Shown one piece after another: positions 1 through 7,780 of a stretch of DNA of 35,091 bases (positions are counted from its first letter, which is position 1; every line of letters begins with the position of its first letter). The translations under genes were made by a program, and so were the position numbers. The stretch comes from Nitrosomonadales bacterium (GTDB lineage Bacteria > Pseudomonadota > Gammaproteobacteria > Burkholderiales > Gallionellaceae), in contig JAHFRC010000017.1 of NCBI GenBank assembly GCA_023259015.1, forward strand, positions 1-35,091, in the 5' to 3' direction. The notes beneath the pieces were generated by a model that worked only from the letters and a program-made list of their open reading frames with translations, was not told the DNA's origin and did not search any database.

Positions 1-24
1 AAAGTTGCAATGAATATGGCGGTG
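1..24. repeat. Left copy of an imperfect direct repeat flanking the DUF4160/DUF2442 remnant
   Basis: Positions 1-24 match positions 584-607 at 21 of 24 bases. The first 12 bases (AAAGTTGCAATG) and an inner TATGGCGG block are identical. The two copies bracket the degraded DUF4160/DUF2442 pair. The copy touches the window edge, so its true left end is unknown. Confidence 0.5.
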
Positions 25-65
25 TGCGTTCGGTCAGTTATATTTTTTTGACTGTGGCGGTGTCA

Positions 66-386
66 TCAATCCAGAACGCGCCACACTCCGCATCGCTGAA
101 TTTCTTTGTGCATCGCATCTGGAGCAAGGTCGGCTCCATTGGGCCATGTGATCGCTCCACAATCGAGATAGGCTTTGGAAAAGAAAGCAGGGTCGCGCAA
201 TGCTTCGAATACGCCAGCATCCGGCCCGTTAACCAGTGCTGAAATATCGACGATGCCGCTCAGTCCGTCATTGAACGTGACTGCCAATTGCCATTCCGGA
301 AGCACGCTCAATGCGCGCAAGCGCCATGGCGCGGCAGGGATTATTCCAGCGGCTTGATGGGTTTGGGTAATTGCTTCGCTCGACAT
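66..386 (-). CDS. DUF2442 domain protein
   Basis: A 106-residue protein. The segment from about residue 25 to 95 has the DUF2442 pattern: a short LPEW strand, VTFNDGLSGIVDIS, a GVFEALRDPAFF stretch, and the hallmark ITWPNGADLAPDAMH near the C-terminus. The molecular function of DUF2442 is not established. These genes commonly sit just downstream of a DUF4160 gene, in pairs often listed as possible toxin-antitoxin or phage-defence accessories. The same arrangement is seen here, but the upstream DUF4160 gene is internally deleted. The start at 386 lies inside the 3' end of that remnant. The first ~20 residues (to AAPWR) may not be native, because the coding overlap could place the true start further in. 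It is intact over the domain and may be an orphan. Confidence 0.8.
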   Translation of the reverse strand: MSSEAITQTHQAAGIIPAAPWRLRALSVLPEWQLAVTFNDGLSGIVDISALVNGPDAGVFEALRDPAFFSKAYLDCGAITWPNGADLAPDAMHKEIQRCGVWRVLD

Positions 387-475
387 AAGTTCCAGCCCTC
401 CATTAATTCGGCCCTGTGCTCACTGCGGATGTACATGTGAATAATGATTCCGAAGAACTGGCTGATGGCAGGCAT
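341..475 (-). pseudogene. Internally deleted DUF4160 gene (44 codons remain)
   Basis: Reading the minus strand from the ATG at 475 gives MPAISQFFGIIIHMY, the characteristic start of DUF4160 proteins. It then passes directly to SEHRAELMEGWNLCRAKQ and ends at the TAA at 341, which resembles the usual DUF4160 C-terminus (EHRAELLENWxxA). Family members are about 80-90 residues, so roughly 40 central residues are missing, including the conserved DHxPPHFHAxY segment. The frame is kept, so this looks like a clean in-frame internal deletion. The 3' end overlaps the start of the DUF2442 gene by 46 nt, as in intact pairs. It could still be translated as a 44-residue peptide, but the domain cannot fold normally. 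The family assignment is from memory of the family pattern. Confidence 0.7.
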
Positions 476-952
476 AATTCAATCCGGGTGCATTTCCAAT
501 CTTCCCGCTTCCGCAGTGCTGTTTGTAGCGAAGTTATACTGTGATGGCCGCACAAGTGTGATGTACTCTAAACGAGCAAGGAAAAAGTTGCAATGGCTAT
601 GGCGGCGCGGAGGCTTTGCCCCGCTTGAGTTCGTGAGTTGCTATGGATATATGCGCAAATGCAAGGTCTGACTTCAAAGCCTTATGTATTTCGATACCCG
701 GAAAGCCACGTGCCCATTTCCATCCAGTCCGGCAGCGGTTTGCTGGTCTCGGTCAATGGGCTGACGGTATGTGCGATATCGGTGCAGCGGTCGCTGCTGC
801 ATTGAAGAAACTGCTGAAAAACGGCGGGCAGGCGGCAGGTTATATTTGGCCAGAAACTCACCCGCAACCAAGCCGGATGCAAGAGCTAATCGCTCCAGCC
901 TCTTACTTGTCCACGGATTTGTGCGCACCCCGCCGGATGCGCACCATGCAGT
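476..952. other. Gene-poor interval
   Basis: No convincing gene is seen on either strand. Open frames of 60-150 codons exist but resemble no family and overlap one another. Minus-strand frames between 674 and 928 could be decayed coding sequence, but no family is recognisable. The interval also holds the right copy of the direct repeat (584-607). Confidence 0.4.
584..607. repeat. Right copy of the imperfect direct repeat
   Basis: Matches positions 1-24 with three mismatches. Together the copies enclose about 560 bp containing the DUF4160 remnant and the DUF2442 gene. Confidence 0.5.
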
Positions 953-1225
<273 letters not shown>

Positions 1226-1230
1226 TCAAA

Positions 1231-1701
1231 TTAATTTTTTTGCTGCAATCTTGCCGCCACCAAGGGCGAAACGAATTTGCCGACATCGCCGCCGAAGCGC
1301 GCCACCTCGCGCACCATGGTGGCCGAGATGAAGGTATATTGCTCCGCCGGGGTCAGGAACAGCGTTTCCATTTCCGGGTACAGGTTGCGGTTCATCCCCG
1401 CCAACTGGAACTCGTATTCAAAATCCGAAACTGCGCGCAGCCCGCGCAACACCACACGTGAATCCTGCGAGCGCACATAATCCATCAGCAAGCCGGAAAA
1501 TCCTTCCACGCGCACATTGGAAAAACCCGCAAATATTTCGCGTGCCATGCCCACGCGCTCATCTATGGTGAACAGTGTGCCGCTGCGGCTTTCCGCCACT
1601 GCCACCACGACTTCCCCAAACAGCCCGGCAGCGCGGCGCACCACATCTTCATGCCCGCGCGTAATGGGATCGAAGGTGCCGGGATAAACGACTCTGATCA
1701 T
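1231..1701 (-). CDS. coaD: Phosphopantetheine adenylyltransferase
   Basis: 156 residues, normal length for bacterial CoaD. It transfers AMP from ATP to 4'-phosphopantetheine, the penultimate step of coenzyme A synthesis, in the cytoplasm. The nucleotidyltransferase motif [10 protein letters not shown] is at residues 8-17 (the TxGH signature). The second motif near residue 127 reads [10 protein letters not shown], a variant of the usual ISSTx[16 protein letters not shown] matches the conserved substrate-binding helix. It lies 3 nt after rsmD and is evidently co-transcribed with it, an arrangement common in Proteobacteria. Confidence 0.97.
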   Translation of the reverse strand: MIRVVYPGTFDPITRGHEDVVRRAAGLFGEVVVAVAESRSGTLFTIDERVGMAREIFAGFSNVRVEGFSGLLMDYVRSQDSRVVLRGLRAVSDFEYEFQLAGMNRNLYPEMETLFLTPAEQYTFISATMVREVARFGGDVGKFVSPLVAARLQQKN

Positions 1702-1704
1702 TGT

Positions 1705-2247
1705 TTAAACTTGTGCCCGTTGCAGCAGTTGATAATACACATTGCCCGCTCTTGCGCGTTTCACCACTTCCCATGTTGCTTCCGGCTCGAATGCTGCGCC
1801 GGTTTCAACATATACCAGCCCCTCGCCAGCCAGCTTGTCCGCCAGCAACGGCAATGCCCTGGGTAAGTATCCGCTCCGGAACGGCGGATCGAGGAAGATC
1901 ACGTCGTAGCGTCCGTTTTCCTGCCGCAACGCAAATTCCAACCCATCCCCGCATTCGAGCATTATATTTGAACAGGCCAACTTCCTGCAATTTTCCTGCA
2001 AGGCGCGAAACGCCACCCGGTTGTTTTCCACCATCACCACTTCATCCGCTCCACGCGATGCAGCTTCGAATCCCAGCGCGCCGCTGCCGGCAAACAAATC
2101 CAGGCAGCGCCTGCCGGTGAGGTCTTGCCCCAGCCAGTTGAACAGGGTCTCGCGCACGCGATCCGGCGTGGGGCGCAAACCTTCCGCGTCGGGGAACTCG
2201 ATCCAGCGGCGGCGGTATGCGCCACCGATAATTCTTACCCGGTTTAT
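1705..2247 (-). CDS. rsmD: 16S rRNA (guanine966-N2)-methyltransferase RsmD, start codon probably ATA
   Basis: Methylates G966 of 16S rRNA using S-adenosylmethionine. Visible motifs are RPTPDRVRETLFNWLGQ, the SAM-binding CLDLFAGSGALGFEAASRGA and the catalytic-loop DPPF (VIFLDPPFRSG). The first ordinary start codon is a TTG at 2178, inside the conserved GLRPTPDR segment, and would remove the first beta strand. The conserved N-terminus (VRIIGGAYRRR, FPDAEGL) is in frame upstream, but with no ATG, GTG or TTG. The best start is an ATA at 2247, giving MNRVRIIGG. It overlaps the TAA of the upstream M16 gene (ATAA) and follows a GGAG at 2256-2259 with 8-nt spacing. A GTA at 2238 and an ATT at 2283 are less likely. 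With ATA the protein is 180 residues, normal for the family. Confidence 0.9.
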   Translation of the reverse strand: MNRVRIIGGAYRRRWIEFPDAEGLRPTPDRVRETLFNWLGQDLTGRRCLDLFAGSGALGFEAASRGADEVVMVENNRVAFRALQENCRKLACSNIMLECGDGLEFALRQENGRYDVIFLDPPFRSGYLPRALPLLADKLAGEGLVYVETGAAFEPEATWEVVKRARAGNVYYQLLQRAQV

Positions 2248-3626
2248 TGCCCGTGCTCCGTTTTTTCTTCCGGCGGTGTCAATTCCGCCCCACCGGAGGT
2301 GGGTTGCGGATTGCCTACCTTTGGTGCACCGACGATCACGGTCGCCATCGCATCCGGGTTTATGCGCCGCCTGAATGCTTCATGTATTTGCGCGATCGTG
2401 ACCTTGTCAACCTTGGCGGTAAAATCGTCAAGGTAAGTCAGGGGCAATCCATAAAACCCGATAACGCTGAGGTATTCCAGTATTTTTCTGTTGCTGTCTA
2501 TGCGCAATGGGAAGCCGCCGATGATATTTTGCTTTGCGGCTTGCAATTCCTTCGCGGTCGGCCCCTTGGCGATAAATTCGCGCAAGGTGGCGCGCACCAG
2601 TTGCAACGCCTCGTCGACCTGCTCCTTCTTGGTTTGCAGCCCGATCTGAAAGGCGCCCGGTTGCCGCGTCGGCATGAAATAGCTGTAAATGTTATAAGCC
2701 ATGCCGCGTTTTTCCCGGACTTCGTCCATCAGGCGCGATACAAAGCCGCCGCCGCCGAGAATATAGTTGCCCACATAGAGCGGGAAATAATCCGGGTCGT
2801 TGCGCGATATGCCGGGAACGCCGATCAGAATATGGCTTTGTGTAGCCGGGTGTGCAATGCGCTGCTCGCTGGCCTCAATCCGCATCGTCACCGGCGGGAG
2901 GTTTTTCACATCTACGTCCTGCGGCAATTGTCCGGTGAGCTGTTGCGCAACAGTTTCTGCTTCGGCGCGCGTCAAATCGCCCATGATGGAAACCACGGCG
3001 GCTTTGGCGAAATAGTGCGCGCGGTAAAATGCCTCGATGTCGTCACGCTGGATTTTTTCTACGCTGGACACTTCCGGCGACAAGCCATAAGGATGGGCGC
3101 CGAACACGGCCTTGCCGAAGGCCTTGCCTGCGATGCTTTCCGGCTTGGTCTCGGCTTCCTTCAGGCTCGCTATCAAGCGCGTTTTTTCGCGTGCCAGTAT
3201 GTTTTCCGGGAACAGGGGGCGTTGCAGCACGCGCGCCAGGATATCCAATGCCTGCGTGCGCTCAGCCGTGTTGCTCAGGGTGCGCAAAGACATCCCGGAA
3301 CGGTCCTGGTCGAAACGCCCGCCCATTTCCGCGCCGATGTCGGCCAGCTTGCGTGCAATATCGTCTTCGTTCATGCCTTCGGCGCCGTGGTCGAGCATGC
3401 CGTGCGCCAACCCGGCAAGGCCGGCCTTTTCTGCCGTATCGAAACTGCTGCCTGCGGCAAAATCCACCGCCACGTCCAGCATCGGCAAGTCGTGATTTTC
3501 CACAAAATACACCTGCGCGCCGCTCGGCGCCTGCCAGTGCTGGATTTTCGGGGTGGCCAGTGCGGCGCCGGAAAAAAATAATGTGGCGCAACTCAATGCA
3601 GCGGCAGCAAAAAATTTAGTGCGCAT
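2244..3626 (-). CDS. M16 family zinc-protease-like subunit, non-catalytic partner
   Basis: A 460-residue protein with an N-terminal signal peptide (about residues 1-24, ending GAALA), so periplasmic. The fold is that of M16 (insulinase/processing peptidase) proteins: an N-terminal domain with FAAGSSFD and a C-terminal domain with YNIYSYFMP and GFPLRIDSN. At the place where the active partner has HxxEH, this protein has AHGMLDHGAEG, which is not a proper HxxEH. It is therefore probably the non-catalytic subunit of a heterodimer with the upstream gene, as in two-subunit M16 enzymes. It overlaps that gene by 11 nt, which fits coupled translation. The physiological substrate is unknown. Downstream rsmD overlaps its stop codon. 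Confidence 0.9.
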   Translation of the reverse strand: MRTKFFAAAALSCATLFFSGAALATPKIQHWQAPSGAQVYFVENHDLPMLDVAVDFAAGSSFDTAEKAGLAGLAHGMLDHGAEGMNEDDIARKLADIGAEMGGRFDQDRSGMSLRTLSNTAERTQALDILARVLQRPLFPENILAREKTRLIASLKEAETKPESIAGKAFGKAVFGAHPYGLSPEVSSVEKIQRDDIEAFYRAHYFAKAAVVSIMGDLTRAEAETVAQQLTGQLPQDVDVKNLPPVTMRIEASEQRIAHPATQSHILIGVPGISRNDPDYFPLYVGNYILGGGGFVSRLMDEVREKRGMAYNIYSYFMPTRQPGAFQIGLQTKKEQVDEALQLVRATLREFIAKGPTAKELQAAKQNIIGGFPLRIDSNRKILEYLSVIGFYGLPLTYLDDFTAKVDKVTIAQIHEAFRRRINPDAMATVIVGAPKVGNPQPTSGGAELTPPEEKTEHGQ

Positions 3627-4983
3627 GTCGCCCTCCCATTTTCTTGTTTTTCTGATCGGCGGAAAGCGGCTGTGGATCGAGCGTGGCGACAGTCAGGTTG
3701 TCATCCTTCAAGAACTCGCGCGCCACTTCCTGCACCTGCTGCGCCGTCACCGCCTGCAGCTTTTGCAGCATCAGCGGGATGGTTTTGTAGGATAGCCCGA
3801 TACTTTCCAGTTGCCCGATCTGCATCGCCTGATAAAACAACGAATCGAGCTTGTACACTTCGCTTGCGGTTACCTGCGCCTTGACACGCTTCAACTCGTC
3901 TTCGTTCACGCCATCCTGCACAAGCTGCGAAATCTGCGCGCGCAAGCCCGCTTCCAGTTCTGCCACGTTCTTGCCTTCGCTGGGTGTGCCTTCGAGTATG
4001 AACATGCCCGGCCCGCGCGAAGTGGAGTCGTAACCCGCACCTACGCTGCTGGCGAGCTGTTGCTCGCGCACCAGCGCCTTGTTCAGGCGCGCCGACTCGT
4101 TGCCGTCAAGCACGCCGGCCAGAACTTCCAGCGCATAAGGCTGCCAATCCTGCGCCGGGTCGCGCAGTACCGGCGTATGGTAGGCCATCACCATGTGCGG
4201 CAATTGCGCCGGCGCCTTGACCACGATGCGCTTCACCCCGATTTGCGGCGGCTCGTCGAGATTCTTGCGCGCCGGTAATTTATGCGCCGGGATGCCGCCG
4301 TAATAGTGTTGCGCCAGCGCAAAAACTTCGCTTGCCTTGACATCCCCCCCCACCACCAGCGTTGCATTGTTGGGCGCATACCAGTTCCGGTACCACTCCC
4401 GCGCCTCGCCTGCGCCGAGCGCCTGCAAATCGCTCATCCAGCCTATCACCGGATGCTGGTAGGGATGTTCCTGATAGGCTGCAGCCATCAGCTTTTCGGA
4501 CAGCAGGGAATGCGGTTCATCATCTGTGCGCATGCGCCGTTCTTCCATTACCACTTTAATTTCCTTGCCGAACTCGGCATCGGTCAGCTGCAGGTTTTGC
4601 ATGCGGTCGGATTCAAGCTGCATGGCGAGCGCCAGTTTGGATTTGTGCAACTGCTGGAAATAGGCGGTGTAATCATGGCTGGTGAAAGCATTTTCACGCC
4701 CGCCTGCAGCGGCGATGCGCTTGGAAAATTCACCCGCAGGCACGCTTCTGGTGCCTTTGAACATCATATGCTCCAGCACATGGGCAACACCGGTGGCGCC
4801 GGTTTTTTCATCCATGCTGCCCGCGCGGTACCAAACCTGCTGCACTATCACCGGTGCGCGGTGGTCTTCCTTGACGATCACCTTGAGGCCGTTGCGCAGG
4901 GTCTGTTCAAACACCTCTGCATGCAGCGTAGCGGCGGAAAACAGCAGCAGGAACAGCAGGTATTTCAATAAACTTGCGCGCAT
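3616..4983 (-). CDS. M16 family zinc metallopeptidase, catalytic subunit
   Basis: A 455-residue protein with a signal peptide (about 1-22, cleavage near LHAE), so exported to the periplasm. Residues near 68-72 read HVLEH, the inverted zinc motif HxxEH of M16 peptidases. The distal glutamate ligand is expected in the conserved VVMEERRMRTDDEP stretch. RENAFTSHDYTAYFQQL and GATGVAHVLEHMMFKGT are strongly conserved in this class. The second domain follows from about residue 190. First gene of a minus-strand block (M16 pair, rsmD, coaD, ferredoxin) divergent from ftsY. It should pair with the following gene as catalytic and non-catalytic halves. Substrates are unknown; peptide turnover is the usual guess. 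Confidence 0.95.
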   Translation of the reverse strand: MRASLLKYLLFLLLFSAATLHAEVFEQTLRNGLKVIVKEDHRAPVIVQQVWYRAGSMDEKTGATGVAHVLEHMMFKGTRSVPAGEFSKRIAAAGGRENAFTSHDYTAYFQQLHKSKLALAMQLESDRMQNLQLTDAEFGKEIKVVMEERRMRTDDEPHSLLSEKLMAAAYQEHPYQHPVIGWMSDLQALGAGEAREWYRNWYAPNNATLVVGGDVKASEVFALAQHYYGGIPAHKLPARKNLDEPPQIGVKRIVVKAPAQLPHMVMAYHTPVLRDPAQDWQPYALEVLAGVLDGNESARLNKALVREQQLASSVGAGYDSTSRGPGMFILEGTPSEGKNVAELEAGLRAQISQLVQDGVNEDELKRVKAQVTASEVYKLDSLFYQAMQIGQLESIGLSYKTIPLMLQKLQAVTAQQVQEVAREFLKDDNLTVATLDPQPLSADQKNKKMGGRHAH

Positions 4984-5027
4984 ATTTTATAGCCCAAACC
5001 AACTCAATCAGCATAGAATAAACAAAA

Positions 5028-5041
5028 GCGGCAAAAGCCGC
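5028..5041. repeat. Short GC hairpin in the M16/ftsY divergent spacer
   Basis: GCGGC, AAAA, GCCGC forms a 5-bp stem with a 4-nt loop. On the minus strand it is followed by TTTTG and could act as a weak attenuator in the M16 leader. On the plus strand no U-run follows. The spacer holds the promoters of both divergent units but no clear hexamer pair was found. Confidence 0.35.
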
Positions 5042-5094
5042 CGTGACAGGCGCGTATTATGCGCTATTTTGCCGCTTCCAGACTAGCCCATACC

Positions 5095-6072
5095 ATGTTC
5101 AGTTTCCTGAAAAAAAAATCTATTGCAGACAATGTGCCGGAGAAAAGCGGCTGGCTCAGCCGGCTGAAAAACGGGTTGTCGCGCACCGGCAGCCAGTTGG
5201 CCAGCCTGTTCAGCCGTGGCGGAAAAATAGATGACGACCTGTACGAAGAGCTGGAAACCATCCTGATCACCGCCGATGTCGGCATGGATGCAACGCGCTT
5301 CCTGCTGGCCGAACTGCGCCACAAGGTGAAGGAACAGCGCCTCACCGAAGCCGGCCAGCTCAAGGAAGCGCTGGCGCACTGCCTGCTCAAGCTGCTCGCA
5401 CCGCTGGCGCAGCCGCTGGAAACCGCTGCGCACCAGCCTTTCGTCATCATGCTGTGCGGAGTGAATGGCGCGGGCAAGACCACCTCCATCGGCAAGCTGG
5501 CGAAATACCTGCAAGGCCAGGGCAAGTCGGTGCTGCTGGCGGCAGGTGACACCTTTCGCGCCGCCGCGCGCGAACAGTTGATGGAATGGGGCGCGCGCAA
5601 CAATGTCACCGTCATCGCGCAGCAGGGCGGCGACCCTGCCGCCGTGATATATGATGCGGTGCAGGCAGCCATGGCGCGCAGGATTGACGTGGTGCTGGCG
5701 GATACTGCCGGGCGCCTGTCCACGCAGGCGCACCTGATGGAAGAAATAAAGAAGGTCAAGCGCGTCATCGCCAAGGCGCTACCGGAAACACCTGCATCCC
5801 CAGCCGCGCCGCATGAAGTGCTGCTGGTGCTGGACGCCAACACGGGGCAAAACGCGCTGAGCCAGGTCAAGGCATTCGATGATGCGCTGGAAGTGACGGG
5901 GCTGGTGTTGACCAAGCTGGATGGCACGGCAAAGGGCGGCGTGATCGCCGCCATCGCCAAGGCTCACCCGATTCCCGTGCGCTTCATCGGCGTGGGCGAA
6001 GGGCTGGATGATCTGCGCCCGTTCGTGGCGGAAGATTTTGTCATGGCACTGATGGGATTGGATAGTGATTAG
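5095..6072 (+). CDS. ftsY: Signal recognition particle receptor FtsY
   Basis: SRP-GTPase that docks ribosome-nascent chain-SRP complexes at the inner membrane. The chosen ATG at 5095 gives MFSFLKKK, the typical short basic start of beta-proteobacterial FtsY (325 residues). An upstream in-frame ATG at 5059 would add 12 atypical residues, and neither has a strong ribosome site. The N domain lies at about residues 30-110, followed by the G domain: GVNGAGKTT (P-loop), DTFRAAAREQL, DTAGRLS, TKLDGTAKGG, and a C-terminal GVGEGLDDLRPF. The long acidic A domain of E. coli FtsY is absent, as is common in this group. The 3' end overlaps ftsE by 8 nt, so ftsY-ftsE-ftsX form one operon. Confidence 0.97.
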   Translation: MFSFLKKKSIADNVPEKSGWLSRLKNGLSRTGSQLASLFSRGGKIDDDLYEELETILITADVGMDATRFLLAELRHKVKEQRLTEAGQLKEALAHCLLKLLAPLAQPLETAAHQPFVIMLCGVNGAGKTTSIGKLAKYLQGQGKSVLLAAGDTFRAAAREQLMEWGARNNVTVIAQQGGDPAAVIYDAVQAAMARRIDVVLADTAGRLSTQAHLMEEIKKVKRVIAKALPETPASPAAPHEVLLVLDANTGQNALSQVKAFDDALEVTGLVLTKLDGTAKGGVIAAIAKAHPIPVRFIGVGEGLDDLRPFVAEDFVMALMGLDSD

Positions 6073-6751
6073 CTTCAGCCAGGTTTGCAAACGCTACCCC
6101 GGCGGTTATGAGGCGCTGAAGAATATTAGCTTCGATATCGCCGAAGGCGAGATGGTATTTATCACCGGCCATTCCGGCGCAGGCAAGAGCACGCTGCTTA
6201 ACCTTATCGCCGCCATCGAGCGGCCCAATTCCGGTAGCGTGGTGGTCAACGGGCAGAACGTCGCCTCACTCAAGGCCGGGGCAATCCCCTATCTGCGCCG
6301 CAACCTCGGTTTGGTGTTTCAGGATCATAAATTATTGTTCGACCGCAGCGTATTCGACAACGTGATGCTGCCGCTGCAAATCTGCGGCTTTGACCACCGC
6401 GAAAGCGACAAGCGCGTGCGTGCCGCGCTCGACAAGGTCGGATTGTTGCAGCGCGAAAAAGCCAACCCCATTGCGCTTTCCGGCGGCGAGCAGCAGCGCC
6501 TGTGCATCGCACGCGCCATCGTCAACCGCCCCTCCATCCTGCTCGCGGATGAGCCGACCGGCAATCTGGATATGGCATATGCTGCCGACATCATGGGCAT
6601 CTTCAAGTCTTTTCATCAGGTCGGGGTCACGCTGCTGATCGCCACCCATGATGAGGGGGTCATGCGCCAGTTCGAGGCGCGCGCACTAGCGCTGAAGCAT
6701 GGGGAGTTGCAGCCCACTTCTGTTCGGCAGGCTCATGGCAAGCATGAATAA
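6065..6751 (+). CDS. ftsE: Cell division ATP-binding protein FtsE
   Basis: ATPase of the FtsEX complex, which sits at the septal ring and activates periplasmic peptidoglycan amidases through FtsX. ABC motifs: Walker [10 protein letters not shown] (near residue 35), a Q-loop in VFQDHKLL, signature LSGGEQQRL, Walker [13 protein letters not shown], and the switch His in IATHDE. Start is a GTG at 6065 inside the ftsY 3' end (8-nt overlap). The C-terminal tail beyond KHGEL (about 13 residues, [13 protein letters not shown]) is not typical. It is encoded by a sequence resembling a common bacterial short repeat, so the end of the gene may have been altered. It overlaps the ftsX start. Confidence 0.97.
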   Translation: MISFSQVCKRYPGGYEALKNISFDIAEGEMVFITGHSGAGKSTLLNLIAAIERPNSGSVVVNGQNVASLKAGAIPYLRRNLGLVFQDHKLLFDRSVFDNVMLPLQICGFDHRESDKRVRAALDKVGLLQREKANPIALSGGEQQRLCIARAIVNRPSILLADEPTGNLDMAYAADIMGIFKSFHQVGVTLLIATHDEGVMRQFEARALALKHGELQPTSVRQAHGKHE

Positions 6752-7652
6752 CTGGCTGGTGCAACATGTTAGCGCGCTACTGTTCACCCTGCGCCGTCTT
6801 CGCGCGACCCCAGCATCCAGCTTGTTTAACATCCTGATCATCGGTATCGCGATAAGCCTGCCCGCAGGAATGTATGTGCTGTTGCAGAATGTGCAAGGGC
6901 TGGCGGAACAAGCGACCGGTGCGCCGCAGATCAGCGTATTCCTGAGCTTGGACGCCAGTCGGGAGGATGCCGCGCGCATTGGCGGGCAATTGAAACAGCA
7001 TGAGGCAATCGGGCGGGTGGAATTTGTATCGCGTGAGCAGGCGCTGGAGCAAATCAAGCGTAGCACCGGGCTGGCTGACATAATCGGAGAGCTAACACAG
7101 AACCCGTTGCCGGACGCCTATATCATTTATCCAAAAAAACTTGATCCACAGACACTGGAAACTTTGCGTGATGAATTGCAGAAATGGCCCAAGTTGGAGC
7201 ATGTGCAGCTGGATTCGGCCTGGGTGCGCAAGCTGGAGGCGCTTCTCAAGTTCGGACGGCTGGCGGTGCTGATTCTCGCCATGCTGCTCAGCTTTGCGCT
7301 GGTGGCTGTCACCTTCAATACCATCCGCCTGCAAATTCTTACCCGGCACGACGAGATCGAAGTATCCAAACTGATCGGCGCTACTGACTCTTTCATCCGG
7401 CGGCCCTTCCTGTATTCTGGCCTGTTGCAGGGCCTGCTGGGCGGGGCGACGGCATGGCTCATCATCGTGATCAGCCTGCGCCTGCTCAATAGCAGCCTCG
7501 CCGGGCTGATGCAACTTTACGCCAGCAGCTTCACCCTGCACGCTTTTTCAGCAAAGGACACCCTCACCCTGTTGGGTTTTTCCGCTTACCTTGGCTGGCT
7601 TGGGGCATGGCTCTCGGTGGCGCAACGCCTGTGGCAGATTGAACCTGGATGA
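6735..7652 (+). CDS. ftsX: Cell division protein FtsX
   Basis: Integral membrane partner of FtsE. The first membrane segment is near residues 25-45 (SLFNILIIGIAISLPAGMYV). A periplasmic domain of about 120 residues follows, then three membrane segments in the C-terminal half (LAVLILAMLLSFALVAVTF, the GLLGGATAWLIIVISL region, and the last near LLGFSAYLGWLGAWL), which is the FtsX topology. FNTIRLQILTRHDEIEVSKLIGA matches the conserved cytoplasmic coupling region. Start chosen at 6735 (MASMNNW); 6744 is an alternative whose ATG overlaps the end of ftsE. A longer frame starts at 6699 but its extra residues are translated from the ftsE tail. It converges with fliC. Confidence 0.95.
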   Translation: MASMNNWLVQHVSALLFTLRRLRATPASSLFNILIIGIAISLPAGMYVLLQNVQGLAEQATGAPQISVFLSLDASREDAARIGGQLKQHEAIGRVEFVSREQALEQIKRSTGLADIIGELTQNPLPDAYIIYPKKLDPQTLETLRDELQKWPKLEHVQLDSAWVRKLEALLKFGRLAVLILAMLLSFALVAVTFNTIRLQILTRHDEIEVSKLIGATDSFIRRPFLYSGLLQGLLGGATAWLIIVISLRLLNSSLAGLMQLYASSFTLHAFSAKDTLTLLGFSAYLGWLGAWLSVAQRLWQIEPG

Positions 7653-7698
7653 TTTCAACAGGGAAACTCAATCCGGGTTTACCCTGACTGCTGTATAT

Positions 7699-7770
7699 GG
7701 AAACGCTAAACAAGTTTTACGCTTACATTTGCGTAATGAATTTTTTACACTTGGCTTGTTCAGCGTTTCC
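7699..7770. repeat. Large nested inverted repeat between convergent ftsX and fliC
   Basis: Outer arms 7699-7714 (GGAAACGCTAAACAAG) and 7755-7770 are inverted copies with one mismatch. Inside lies a second hairpin, TTACGC 7717-7722 with GCGTAA 7731-7736. It occupies the 128-bp gap between two convergent genes and could stop transcription from both sides, but no strong U-run follows either outer arm. A related sequence (GGAAACGTTGAACAA) is at 9670-9684, upstream of fliC, so the arm may be a dispersed repeat. Confidence 0.6.
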
Positions 7771-7780
7771 CTGAAAAGGC

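Noticed and set aside
2247-3581. Long plus-strand open frame (444 codons) opposite the second M16 gene
   Set aside because: It is the antisense shadow of a clearly recognised M16 protein and has no family features.
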